Positions 29,124-37,932 of a DNA stretch of 38,983 nt are shown in pieces. Under the pieces are notes generated by a model. That model did not search any database and was not told the origin of the DNA. It saw nothing but the letters and a program-made list of their open reading frames with translations. A program made the translations under genes and the position numbers. The stretch's first letter is position 1; the number at the start of each line of letters is the position of its first letter. The stretch is from NCBI GenBank assembly GCA_023423065.1, contig JAFAGC010000066.1, forward strand, positions 1 to 38,983, in the 5' to 3' direction. The stretch comes from Pseudomonadota bacterium. GTDB lineage: Bacteria > Pseudomonadota > Gammaproteobacteria > Steroidobacterales > Steroidobacteraceae.

Positions 29124-29137
29124 GTTGTTAGAACAAC
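29124..29137. promoter_or_regulatory. Palindrome upstream of the GMC/ferritin-like operon
   Basis: GTTGTT (29124-29129) and AACAAC (29132-29137) form a perfect 6+6 inverted repeat around AG. It lies about 37 bases before the first gene of the operon, where a repressor operator would be expected. It is AT-rich compared with its surroundings. Confidence 0.45.
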
Positions 29138-29173
29138 AACGGATGGCGCGGGTATCCGCTCAGGAGCCATTGT

Positions 29174-29668
29174 TTGACGAGTACCGATCCGTGGGACGGA
29201 CCCCTGAAGCCGGAGATCCTCGAGCCCCCTGTCGAACCGCTCGACGCCAAACAACTCGACACCCTCTGGCAGATGTTCCGGGGCATCGCGACCCACTGGA
29301 AGCTGGATATCGAAGTCGAACTACTGCGCAGTCGCTGGCTGGACATGCTCGAGGCCCGTGGCGCGGGCGAGATCGACTATCGCGGTGAATACGCGAACGC
29401 CGCGCAGGTGTACGAGGCGCTGGTCGCGAAGCTCGGCGAGTCCGCGGCGATCGACAAGCTCTACCGTCAAACCGTGGTCACGGACCCCGGTCAGGCGACG
29501 ACGAAACTCACGCACGCCAAGTTCCACGTCGCGAACGACTTCATCCGCTGCTTCGTGGCGACCGGCGGCTTCAGGGGCTTCGTGCCGAAAGCCCGCAACT
29601 ACACGGGATACATGGGTGGTTCGCGCTTTCGCGAATGGGATCCCGTACGCACCGGAAAAAGGAAATGA
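29174..29668 (+). CDS. Unknown 164-residue protein, first gene of the redox operon
   Basis: A 164-residue protein that I do not recognise. The start is TTG at 29174, supported by AGGAG seven bases upstream (29162-29166). It has no signal peptide or transmembrane segment. The N-terminal half is acidic and helical (LDAKQLDTLWQMFRGIATHW). The C-terminal half carries a Phe/Arg-rich block (AKFHVANDFIRCFVATGGFR, then GFVPKARNYTGYMGGSRF). The stop overlaps the GMC oxidoreductase start (ATGA), so the two are translationally coupled. A role as a partner subunit or chaperone of the oxidoreductase is inference from coupling only. Confidence 0.6.
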   Translation: MTSTDPWDGPLKPEILEPPVEPLDAKQLDTLWQMFRGIATHWKLDIEVELLRSRWLDMLEARGAGEIDYRGEYANAAQVYEALVAKLGESAAIDKLYRQTVVTDPGQATTKLTHAKFHVANDFIRCFVATGGFRGFVPKARNYTGYMGGSRFREWDPVRTGKRK

Positions 29669-31245
29669 GCCGCGACTACGACTACGTGATCGTCGGCAGC
29701 GGTGTCGCGGCGACTCTCGTGTGCGACCGCCTGCTGGAGGCGAACCGGCTCGCTTCGATCCTCGTCCTCGAAGCGGGTGACCGCATCCCTTCGCGCGACC
29801 GGCGCAGCTGGTGGGATCTCGTCCTCGACAGGAAGAAGACGCCGTACGCCAGGACGTACGACGACGACAAGAGCGATGGCGATGCGCGGGAAAGTTTCTC
29901 GACGGGAAACACGCCGTGGATCTTCGAGGAATCGCGCGTTCGCGCCTACGGCGGCTCGACGATGCACTGGGGCGGCTGGTCGCTGCGCTACAAGGAAGAG
30001 GATTTCAATTGCCGCTCGCGCACCGGTCGCGGGGCGGACTGGCCGTTCGGCTACGAAACCCTCGAGCCTTGGTACGGGCTCGCGGAGCAGGTGCTCTCCG
30101 TTTGCGGCGACCCTTCCGACGAAGGCCCAGGTCGCACGGGCCGCTATCCACTTCCCCCGTATGTCTGGTCCGCCCACGAATCGAGGCTCGCGGATGCCTT
30201 CGAGAAGATAGGGCTCAAACCCGGTCACATGCCGATCGCGCGCTTCAAGCGCTGCATGACCACCGGAACCTGCAAGTACTGCCCGATCGGCGGCCGCTAC
30301 TCCGCGCAGGATCACTTCGACGAACTGCTGCACGACGCCAGGCACCGCAACCTGCACCTCAGGATCAACGCGCCGGTACGGCGGGTCATCGCCGAACGCA
30401 ACCGCGTGCACGGAGTCGAGTTCCTCGACGCAGCCAGCGGCGAGTGGACCAGGGCTTTCGGCGACAAGGTGATCGTCTGCGCGGGCACCTACGAATCGAC
30501 CAAACTACTGCTCGCGTCGACATCGCCGGAATGGCCCACGGGCCTCGGCAATCGTTACGACCAGGTGGGGCGCCACATCGTGACCCATCTGCTCTTCAGC
30601 GTCGCGGGCAGGCGCACCGACAACCGCGACAGACTCTTCCAGGAATACGACTTCCCGACGTTGATGTCGCGCAGCTGGGATACGCCGCAGCTGCAGGCCG
30701 ACGGCAAGATGTTCGTTTTCAACAACCGCGCCCTCCCGGAGTTCCGCTTCGAGGACCAAATGGTGCTGGGTAAGACGCGCGAGGAGATCGATGCACTTTC
30801 CGGCGCAGAGAGCCGCGCCGGACTCAGCGCATTCATCGAGGAGTTCGGCGATCCGGCGAACCGACTGACACTGGCTCCCGGCACCGGAAAGGCAGGTCTT
30901 CCCAAGACCCGGATCTGCTTCTCGCGCCGGGAACCGCCCAAGTTCCAGCAGACGATCGCGGCGGCACAGGAGAAGTTGTTCCAGTGCCTCGAGTCGATCG
31001 GCTACACGCGGGAACAACCCCGCAAGGAGAATCCGCGCGGCGATCACGCTTCCGGCACCTGCCGCATGGGAACGAGTCCCGACGCGAGCGTGACCAATGC
31101 GGATCTTGCCGTGCACGACATCGAAAACCTGTTCGTCTGCTCCAACGCGGTCCTGCCGAACGCGGCGGCCGTCAATCCGACGCTGACACTCGCCGCGCTC
31201 GCGCTTCGGCTCGGCACGCGCCTGGGCGCGGGAGAGCTGCGATGA
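29665..31245 (+). CDS. GMC-family FAD oxidoreductase with Cys cluster
   Basis: A 526-residue flavoenzyme. The dinucleotide motif is V-G11-S-G13-V-A-A-T, followed by VLEAGDR. GGSTMHWGGWSLRY is the GMC FAD-lid region. The C-terminal active-site region has D460-H461-A-S-G-T-C-R-M-G469 and V-N504-P505-T-L-T, so H461 and N504 are the expected catalytic pair. A cysteine motif C197-M-T-T-G-T-C203-K-Y-C206-P resembles the [3Fe-4S]-binding cysteines of bacterial FAD-dependent sugar dehydrogenases, which pass electrons to a partner rather than to oxygen. There is no signal peptide. It is coupled on both sides by ATGA overlaps. The substrate, probably an alcohol or sugar-like group, is unknown. Confidence 0.85.
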   Translation: MSRDYDYVIVGSGVAATLVCDRLLEANRLASILVLEAGDRIPSRDRRSWWDLVLDRKKTPYARTYDDDKSDGDARESFSTGNTPWIFEESRVRAYGGSTMHWGGWSLRYKEEDFNCRSRTGRGADWPFGYETLEPWYGLAEQVLSVCGDPSDEGPGRTGRYPLPPYVWSAHESRLADAFEKIGLKPGHMPIARFKRCMTTGTCKYCPIGGRYSAQDHFDELLHDARHRNLHLRINAPVRRVIAERNRVHGVEFLDAASGEWTRAFGDKVIVCAGTYESTKLLLASTSPEWPTGLGNRYDQVGRHIVTHLLFSVAGRRTDNRDRLFQEYDFPTLMSRSWDTPQLQADGKMFVFNNRALPEFRFEDQMVLGKTREEIDALSGAESRAGLSAFIEEFGDPANRLTLAPGTGKAGLPKTRICFSRREPPKFQQTIAAAQEKLFQCLESIGYTREQPRKENPRGDHASGTCRMGTSPDASVTNADLAVHDIENLFVCSNAVLPNAAAVNPTLTLAALALRLGTRLGAGELR

Positions 31246-32399
31246 GCGAAGCCGCGCAATTCGATCTCAAAGAGCTCACGGAGCGGCTCGAAGCCGCGGC
31301 GAAGCGGCCCGTGATTCCCGAAACCATCGAGCTCGGACGCCGGACGTCATTCGGAGCAGATGCGTCCAGGAGAATGCTCGAGAAAGTCGTCGACGACGCG
31401 GTGAAGGAAGCGGTGGCACGGACCACGCCGGCATCACTCGTCCCGCCGCCGACGATCGACGATCTCAAGGAAGCCCTGCGCGCCGCAATCCAGGTCGAGT
31501 TCGCGACCATCCCGCTCTATCTGACCGCGCTCTGGTCGATCATCGACCAGGCCCACCCCGTCGCGAAGTCGATTCGGGCCGTCGCGCACGAAGAGATGCT
31601 GCACCTCTCGCTGTTGTGCAATCTGCTGTCCGCGCTCGGCGAACGGCCGATTCTCACGGGAGCGGTCGTTCCCCGGTTTCCCGGGCGCTTTCCGGGTGGC
31701 GTCCACCCGGAGCTCGAGCTTCGGCTCGAGGGCTACGGTCCATCATCGCTTGCGACCTTCATGGAAATCGAGCGGCCGGAGACGCCGATCCAGATCGACG
31801 ACGATCCTCTCGAAGAATTTCCGCACGAGGACAAGACGATCGGACGCTTCTACATCGCCTTGATCGATGTGTTCAGGAAACTGAACCCGAAGCTCGATCC
31901 CCGCTGGCAGATCGCGGGACCGTTCACCTGGTTCGTCATGACTAAGCTCGAGCACGTCGAGGAAGCACTGACCGTCATCATGGCGCAGGGCGAGGGAGCG
32001 AACGGTCTGCCGTATCCGCGCTACGCGAAGTACCTGTCTCACTACTACCGGTTCAAGTCGCTGGACATGCAGACCGAGCTCGTCTGGGACTCGACGGAAA
32101 AGAAGCTCAAGCGCGGCAAGCCGATTCCGCAGCCGCCCGTGTTCACGCTCGCGCCCGCGTCGCCGAACGGATACGGACTTGCCGCGCCGCGCGAGCTGCG
32201 CGAGGCGAGCGACCGTTTCGAAACGACGTACTCGCGGATGCTTCGCCTGCTGGAAGGCAGTTGGCTCGAGGGCGGCGACAAATCTTTCATCAAGGCTCTC
32301 GAGCTGATGTTCGACCTCGGGTCGCTGGCGCAGGCGATGATGCACATCGGCACGCCGGACGGGCGCGGCTACTGCCCGAGCTTTCGCTATCGTCCATAA
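31242..32399 (+). CDS. Ferritin-like protein of the VioB/RebD (iminophenyl-pyruvate dimer synthase) type
   Basis: A 385-residue protein. After a charged N-terminus (about 1-70) comes a ferritin-like four-helix domain: LKEALRAAIQVE86FATIPLYLTALW, then AVAHE117E118MLH121LSLLCNLLSALGERP. These are the first metal-ligand helices of the family PF12902, found in VioB and RebD/StaD, which couple imino-indole-pyruvate units. It continues into PRFPGRFPGGVHPELELRL and LEHVEEALTVIMAQGEG, also typical. It lacks the large extra domains of VioB. It overlaps the GMC gene by ATGA and is the last of three coupled genes. The natural substrate is unknown; the family suggests a metal-dependent oxidation or coupling step. 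Confidence 0.8.
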   Translation: MSEAAQFDLKELTERLEAAAKRPVIPETIELGRRTSFGADASRRMLEKVVDDAVKEAVARTTPASLVPPPTIDDLKEALRAAIQVEFATIPLYLTALWSIIDQAHPVAKSIRAVAHEEMLHLSLLCNLLSALGERPILTGAVVPRFPGRFPGGVHPELELRLEGYGPSSLATFMEIERPETPIQIDDDPLEEFPHEDKTIGRFYIALIDVFRKLNPKLDPRWQIAGPFTWFVMTKLEHVEEALTVIMAQGEGANGLPYPRYAKYLSHYYRFKSLDMQTELVWDSTEKKLKRGKPIPQPPVFTLAPASPNGYGLAAPRELREASDRFETTYSRMLRLLEGSWLEGGDKSFIKALELMFDLGSLAQAMMHIGTPDGRGYCPSFRYRP

Positions 32400-32652
32400 G
32401 GGCCATGAGGGCCATAACGGCCAGGTCCGATTCCACGGCCGAGCTATCGCGCACCGGGACACGAGTCCGCCCGGCGCGCAAGCGGGCGAATGCGCCGAAT
32501 AAATACAGATACGGAAGCCATCTCCGCTTCGCAATGCGGCAGTCTGCCCTTGGGTCTGGGAAATGTGCCGGACAGTTGCGCGAAGGATTCGCGCGCGGGA
32601 ACTCGCCGGGGCCGCGGGTGGACAGATGGATGAACAAAGACTGGAGCCAGCG
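32400..32652. other. Intergenic region with tandem GGCCAT repeats
   Basis: 253 bases between the ferritin-like and SDR genes. At 32396-32430 three near copies of (a)GGGCCAT occur about 10 bases apart (one helical turn). An AT-rich patch (AATAAATACAGATAC, about 32499-32513) could hold the SDR operon promoter. No RNA gene is visible. Confidence 0.4.
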
Positions 32653-33501
32653 ATGAACGATGCAACGTCCACTCGGCGTCGCCTTATTCAAGGGCTCTCT
32701 CTAGGACTCGCCCTCGCATCCATCGGCAAGGTTCCCCGAGCAAAGGAGCGACGCGTGCGCCGCATCTTCATCACCGGATCTACGGACGGCCTCGGCCGAG
32801 GCGCGGCACAGAAGCTGATCGCCGACGGTCACCAGGTCGTGCTGCACGCACGTTCGAAGGAACGCGCCGCCGCGCTCGCGAATCTCGCGCCGCGCGCCGC
32901 GGGCGTCGTGATCGGCGATCTCGCGAGCGCCGCGCAGGTCAACGCGCTCGGCCGCATGGATGCCGTCGTTCACAACGCCGGCATCTACCGCGAACCGAAC
33001 CGCGGCTCCACGCCGGAGGGCCACGCGAAAGTCCTCGCGGTCAACGTGCTCGCGCCCTACATGCTGACCGCGCTCATCGGACGTCCCGATCGGTTGATCT
33101 ATCTGAGCAGCAGCATGCATCGCAGCGGCGAGGGAACGCTCGACGACATCGACTGGACCACGCGCCACTGGGACACGCACCGCGCGTACGCCGAAAGCAA
33201 GCTCTACGTCACCGCGCTCGCCTTCGCGGTCGCGCGGCGCCGGCCGAAGGTGTTCAGCAACGCAGTCGATCCGGGCTGGGTGCCCACGAAGATGGGCGGC
33301 GCCGGTGCGCCCGACGATCTCGAGCAGGGATACCTGACGCAGGCCTGGCTCGCGGTCAGCGATGACCCGGACGCGAAGACCAGCGGTGGACTCTGGTTTC
33401 ATCGCCGGCGACAACAGCCCGCGGCGCAATCCCTCGACACCCAATTTCAGGACGAGCTCGTCGCGAAGCTCGCCGCGCTCACCGGGATAAAGCTCCCTTG
33501 A
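32653..33501 (+). CDS. Short-chain dehydrogenase/reductase with Tat-like N-terminus
   Basis: A 282-residue SDR. The cofactor motif is T41-G-S-T-D-G-L-G48, followed by N-A-G, and the catalytic Y179-A-E-S-K183 is present, so a classical NAD(P)-dependent enzyme is expected. The ATG at 32653, with GGAG upstream, adds a 35-residue N-terminus holding S-T-R-R-R-L-I-Q-G and a short hydrophobic stretch (LSLGLALASIG), like a twin-arginine signal. If real, the enzyme would be exported folded with its cofactor, which is uncommon for SDRs. A start at the GTG giving VRRIFITGS (near 32755) would remove it. The stop overlaps the following amine oxidase start (TTGA). The substrate is unknown. Confidence 0.82.
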   Translation: MNDATSTRRRLIQGLSLGLALASIGKVPRAKERRVRRIFITGSTDGLGRGAAQKLIADGHQVVLHARSKERAAALANLAPRAAGVVIGDLASAAQVNALGRMDAVVHNAGIYREPNRGSTPEGHAKVLAVNVLAPYMLTALIGRPDRLIYLSSSMHRSGEGTLDDIDWTTRHWDTHRAYAESKLYVTALAFAVARRRPKVFSNAVDPGWVPTKMGGAGAPDDLEQGYLTQAWLAVSDDPDAKTSGGLWFHRRRQQPAAQSLDTQFQDELVAKLAALTGIKLP

Positions 33502-34730
33502 GCGCCGACGTCGACGTCGTGATCGTCGGAGGCGGCGCGGCGGGCGTGGGAGCGGCGCGCCGTCTCGCCCGCAGCGGCCTGTCTACCATGCTGCTCGAAG
33601 CGCATTCGCGTCTCGGCGGGCGTGCCTGGACGCGCAGCGTCGCGGGCCAGCTGCTCGATCTCGGGTGCGGCTGGCTGCATTCGGCGGAAAGCAACGCGTG
33701 GGTTCACATCGCACGGGAAGCCGGCGTTCAAATCGATGAATCTCCCGCGGCCTGGGGCGTGCAGTATCGCGGCCTTGGATTTTCACGCGAGGAACAGGCC
33801 GAGGCGCGCAGGGCATTGAACGAGTGGAACGAGCGACTCGCGAAATCACCGCCGCCCGGCGATCGCGCGAGCGACGCGCTGATCGCGAATGCCCGGTGGA
33901 ACAACTACATCCGGACGATCGTCGGTTTCATAAGCGGCGCGGTTCCCGAGCAGCTCTCCGCCGCCGACTACGTGAACTACGACGAGTCCTCGACGGAAAC
34001 CAACTGGCGCGTGACGACCGGGCTCGGCGCGCTGGTCGCGCGCAGCGTACCGCCCGGAATTCCCGTGCACCTGGCCACGCCGGTCGAATCGATCGCGTCC
34101 GGATCCGGCGGTGTGACGTTGACCACGCGCGTCGGCGTCGTGCGCGCACGTTCCGCGCTGCTGACGGTGTCCACCGAAGTGCTCGCGAACGGGACTATCA
34201 AACTACCTGCCGGGCTCGACGCCTGGCGCAATGCCGCCGCCCGGCTGCCGCTCGGCCGCAACGAAAAGCTGTTCTTCGAGATCTTCGGCGACGCTGCCTT
34301 CGAGCCCGAAACGCAGGTCATCGGCAATCCGCGCGATACGTCGACGGCGGCCTACTACCTGCGGCCGCTGGGACGGCCGGTCATCGAAGCATTTTTCGGC
34401 GGCGATGGCGCGCGCAAGGTGGACAGGGACGGCATCGACGCGGCGTTCGCGTTCGCGCTCGACCAGCTCGCGGCCCTGTTCGGCGCCGACATCCGCGGCA
34501 AGCTGCGCCCGCTGGCCGCGTCCGCGTGGAGCCGCGACAGCCGCATCGGCGGCGCGTACAGCTATGCGGTTCCCGGCAGCGTGGAAGCACGCGCGGAACT
34601 CGCGCGGCCCTTCGAGGAGCGCATCTTCTTCTCGGGTGAGGCGACCAGCCGCTCGGAGTTTTCCACCGTGCACGGCGCGCACGACAGCGGCGTACGCGCC
34701 GCGGAAGAGGTGATCGCCGCGCTGGCGTGA
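33498..34730 (+). CDS. Flavin-dependent amine oxidase family protein
   Basis: A 410-residue FAD-dependent oxidoreductase of the monoamine-oxidase fold. The N-terminus has V-I-V-G11-G-G-A-A-G, then L-L-E-A-x-x-R-L-G-G-R-A-W-T-R, the two FAD signatures. The C-terminal FAD motif is IFFSGEATSRSEFSTVHGAH with DSGVRAAEEV. The start is a TTG at 33498 within the SDR stop (TTGA), indicating translational coupling. No signal peptide or membrane anchor is seen. With the SDR it could oxidise an alcohol and an amine on related substrates, but this is inference. Confidence 0.85.
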   Translation: MSADVDVVIVGGGAAGVGAARRLARSGLSTMLLEAHSRLGGRAWTRSVAGQLLDLGCGWLHSAESNAWVHIAREAGVQIDESPAAWGVQYRGLGFSREEQAEARRALNEWNERLAKSPPPGDRASDALIANARWNNYIRTIVGFISGAVPEQLSAADYVNYDESSTETNWRVTTGLGALVARSVPPGIPVHLATPVESIASGSGGVTLTTRVGVVRARSALLTVSTEVLANGTIKLPAGLDAWRNAAARLPLGRNEKLFFEIFGDAAFEPETQVIGNPRDTSTAAYYLRPLGRPVIEAFFGGDGARKVDRDGIDAAFAFALDQLAALFGADIRGKLRPLAASAWSRDSRIGGAYSYAVPGSVEARAELARPFEERIFFSGEATSRSEFSTVHGAHDSGVRAAEEVIAALA

Positions 34731-34817
34731 CCAGGCCGCGCGTCCTCGATTGCCGCCGCTCCGTGCTTGCGTGTACCGTGCCGCAGGCAGGCGGGCGTTC
34801 GCCGAGGGAGAAACAAG

Positions 34818-36350
34818 ATGAAGATGTCGTCGCCGCGTTCGCTCGGGTCCGCGCTGCTGCTCGTGTGCGCCTCGTGGCTCGCGCCGGCGATGAATGCCTC
34901 GGCACAGACGCCGCCCGCGGAATTGGTCGCGCTGATCGAACAGGGCAGGCAGGCGCTCGCGGCCGACAAATATGCCGAGGCCTCCAGCCTGCTCGAGCAG
35001 GCTCTCGCCGAGGATCGTTTCGCCGAACTGCCCCGCGAACTTCAGTACTTCACGTTCCTGCTCGCGTCGTACGCGGCGGCCGGCACGGACGACAACCTCA
35101 GCGCCCACGAATTCGTGGTTGCCGCGACCCGCTATCCCGATGCCGAGGGCGACACCTGGATGCATCGCGCGGAAACCGCCGCGTCGATCGACAACTGGCC
35201 GGACGCCGGTCTCGCGCTGACCGCCGTCGCGAAGAAGTGGCCCAAGGAGCTGAAGAACACCGAGTATCACGACTGGCTCGTCAACCGGACGACGCGGGAG
35301 CTCGGAAAGCCGCAACTACGCAATCAGCGACTCGAGCTGCTCAACGCGTTGTTCGCGGCGAAATACAAGTTCCGCTACGACACCGAACCCAGCCACCTCT
35401 GGATGCTGCTCGCCGCCGATGCACTCGAGCGCGAGGATCTCGCGCGCGCGCGCGAAGTCGCCCGGAGGATCACCAACAGTTCGGTTCTCGTCGCCATGCG
35501 TATCGACCGGACGTACGACCGCCTGAACGCGGCCGATCCCTCCCTATTCGATGTCCAGAGCGCGGCCGAACGCGAGCTGAAACACGCCAAGAGGGCGATG
35601 AACGAGAACCCCGAGCTCCTGAACGCCGTCGTCCATTACGGATACGCGCTACACACCCTCGGCCGTTTCGAGGAAATGCTGAGGCTGTCCGACGACATCA
35701 TCGCCAGGGTGGAAAAGTCGTCGGACAAGAAGCCCCCGTACTCCGACCTGGACGATAGCCTCAACTGGATCTACAACCACAAGGCGACGGCCCTGCGCGC
35801 GCTGGGTAGATGGGACGAAGCCGCGGCGGTGCTCGCGGCCTGGGAACGCAGCGACCGCAATCGCGAAGACAAGGTGAGCCAGGCCATCAATCTCGGGTTC
35901 TTCTACAACGAGCTGGCCCGTCCCGAGGAAGCGCTGAAGGCGGTGGACAGCCTCGACTGGTCGCGCGGCATGAGCGAGTACGGACGCACGCAATGCCAGT
36001 TCGTCCGGTTCCAGGCCTACCACCAGCTCGGAAACACGGACAAGGTCGAGGAGATCGTCGCCTGGATGCGCCAGAACCAGAAAGACTCGATGCAGACGGC
36101 GCAGGACACCCTGCTCGAAGCCGGCGACGCGGATGGCGCCGCGGCGTTGCTCATCTCTCGCCTGAAAGATGCCGAAGAGCGCGCCGAGGCGCTCGCCGAA
36201 ATCCAGCTCTACGCCGAGACCCCGCGAACCGAGCGACAAAAGAAGCTGGCCGCGCTCAAGGAATCGCTGCTGGCGCGCGCCGACGTGGCGGCCGGGATCG
36301 CCGAGTACGGACGGCGCGAGAAGTTTCCTATCTACTCGCTCGAATACTGA
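34818..36350 (+). CDS. Secreted TPR-repeat protein
   Basis: A 510-residue protein with a signal peptide (MKMSSPRSLGSALLLVCASW, cut near ASAQ) and GGGAG upstream of the ATG at 34818. The whole mature part is alpha-helical with TPR-like pairs, for example EQGRQALAADKYAEASSLLE near 40, VVHYGYALHTLGRFEEMLRL near 275, HKATALRALGRWDEAAAVLA near 325, and INLGFFYNELARPEEALKAV near 357. It is probably periplasmic and a scaffold for protein contacts. The function and partner are unknown. It lies 87 bases after the amine oxidase gene. Confidence 0.75.
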   Translation: MKMSSPRSLGSALLLVCASWLAPAMNASAQTPPAELVALIEQGRQALAADKYAEASSLLEQALAEDRFAELPRELQYFTFLLASYAAAGTDDNLSAHEFVVAATRYPDAEGDTWMHRAETAASIDNWPDAGLALTAVAKKWPKELKNTEYHDWLVNRTTRELGKPQLRNQRLELLNALFAAKYKFRYDTEPSHLWMLLAADALEREDLARAREVARRITNSSVLVAMRIDRTYDRLNAADPSLFDVQSAAERELKHAKRAMNENPELLNAVVHYGYALHTLGRFEEMLRLSDDIIARVEKSSDKKPPYSDLDDSLNWIYNHKATALRALGRWDEAAAVLAAWERSDRNREDKVSQAINLGFFYNELARPEEALKAVDSLDWSRGMSEYGRTQCQFVRFQAYHQLGNTDKVEEIVAWMRQNQKDSMQTAQDTLLEAGDADGAAALLISRLKDAEERAEALAEIQLYAETPRTERQKKLAALKESLLARADVAAGIAEYGRREKFPIYSLEY

Positions 36351-36378
36351 TCCGCGTACAGAACCATCAGAGGCGCAC

Positions 36379-37932
36379 ATGTCCGTGACACACGCCGTCC
36401 GCCCGAACAGGTATCTCGTTCCCTTGCTCGCATTCGCCGCGCTGGCGATGTCGTCGACCGGTTGGGCCGCCATCTCCTGCGACAAACCCGCGAAGGCCGG
36501 AAAGTTCGACCTCGCGAACGCGACGCTCGAGGACCTCTCGGCCGCGCTCGCCGCAAGACGCGTGACGTCCGTCGAACTGGTGCGTGCCTACCAGCAGCGC
36601 ATCCGCGATTGCGACGGCGAGCTGCATTCGATCATCTCGCTGAATACCGCCGCGCCCGAAGAGGCGAAGCGGCTCGATGCCGATCGCGCCGCCGGCAAGG
36701 TGCGAGGGCCGCTGCACGGCGTGCCGATCGTCATCAAGGACAACATCGACATGGCCGGCATGGTGACCACGGCCGGCTCGCTCGCGCTCGCCGAAAACCT
36801 GCGCGAACGCAATGCGCCGCTGGTCGACCGGCTCGCGGCGGCGGGCGTCATCGTGATCGCGAAGACCAATCTTTCCGAGTGGGCGAACTTCCGGTCCATG
36901 TGGTCGTCGAGCGGCTGGAGCGCGGTGGGTGGCCTCGCGGTGAATCCGCACGATCCGCGCCGCACGGCGTGTGGCTCGAGTTCGGGTTCCGGCACCGCGG
37001 TGGTCGCGGGTCTCGCGCCAGCCTCGATCGGCACCGAGACGAACGGTTCGATCACCTGTCCGTCGTCGATCAACGGACTCGTCGGCATCAAGCCCACGGT
37101 CGGCCTCATCAGCGCCGACGGCATCGTGCCGATCAGCCACACCCAGGACACGGCCGGCCCGATGACGTCGACGGTCGCGGACACGGCGTTGCTGCTCGCG
37201 GCGCTCGCGGATCCGAAGCGCCCGGTCGAGGATTACCACGGCGCGCTCGATCCGGATGCGCTCAAGGGCTTGCGCCTCGGCGTCGCGCGTTTCATCAACG
37301 GATTCACGCCCCGCACCGACGCGGTCTTCGACGCGGCGCTCGAGGTGCTGAAGGCGCAGGGCGCGGAGCTGGTCGAGATCGAGGAGTTCGACTTCGCGGA
37401 TATCGGCGAACACGAGCTGACCCTGCTGCTCACGGAGTTCAAGGTCGGGCTGAACGCCTATCTCGCGACGACGCCGGCGGCGGTGAAGACACGCACGCTC
37501 GAGGACCTGATCGTGTTCAACGACGCGGAGCCGCGCGAGACCGTCCACTTCGGCCAGGAGCTGTTCGTGCAGGCGCAGGCCACGGCAGGCCTCGACGACC
37601 CGAAGTACGTGAAGGCGTTCGAGCACGCCCGGCTGATCGCCGGAAAGGAAGGCCTGGACAAACTACTCGGCGGGAACCGCGTGGTCGCGCTGATATCGCC
37701 GACCGTCGGCCCGGCCTGGTCCATCGACCTCGTGAACGGCGACCCCTCGTCGATCGCTTCCTCGACGATGCTGTCGGCCGTCAGCGGCTATCCGCATCTC
37801 ACCGTGCCGATGGGCGAGGTGTCCGGATTGCCGGTGGGCATTTCGATCATGGGTCCCGCCTGGTCGGAGAAGACGCTGCTCGCGATCGGCCACGCGTTCG
37901 AGAAGGCGCGGACCCGGCACAAGAGTCCGTGA
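36379..37932 (+). CDS. Exported amidase-signature enzyme
   Basis: A 517-residue amidase. A signal peptide (VPLLAFAALAMSSTGWAA region, about 1-31) is followed by the amidase signature fold. The catalytic triad is visible: K120 in I-V-I-K-D-N-I-D, the cis-serine in C-G-S-S-S-G-S-G (199-205) and nucleophile S224 in G-T-E-T-N-G-S-I. These enzymes hydrolyse amides of carboxylic acids or peptides. AGAGG lies about five bases before the ATG. It follows the TPR gene after 28 bases and converges directly with the DUF481 gene (adjacent stops). The substrate is unknown. Confidence 0.88.
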   Translation: MSVTHAVRPNRYLVPLLAFAALAMSSTGWAAISCDKPAKAGKFDLANATLEDLSAALAARRVTSVELVRAYQQRIRDCDGELHSIISLNTAAPEEAKRLDADRAAGKVRGPLHGVPIVIKDNIDMAGMVTTAGSLALAENLRERNAPLVDRLAAAGVIVIAKTNLSEWANFRSMWSSSGWSAVGGLAVNPHDPRRTACGSSSGSGTAVVAGLAPASIGTETNGSITCPSSINGLVGIKPTVGLISADGIVPISHTQDTAGPMTSTVADTALLLAALADPKRPVEDYHGALDPDALKGLRLGVARFINGFTPRTDAVFDAALEVLKAQGAELVEIEEFDFADIGEHELTLLLTEFKVGLNAYLATTPAAVKTRTLEDLIVFNDAEPRETVHFGQELFVQAQATAGLDDPKYVKAFEHARLIAGKEGLDKLLGGNRVVALISPTVGPAWSIDLVNGDPSSIASSTMLSAVSGYPHLTVPMGEVSGLPVGISIMGPAWSEKTLLAIGHAFEKARTRHKSP

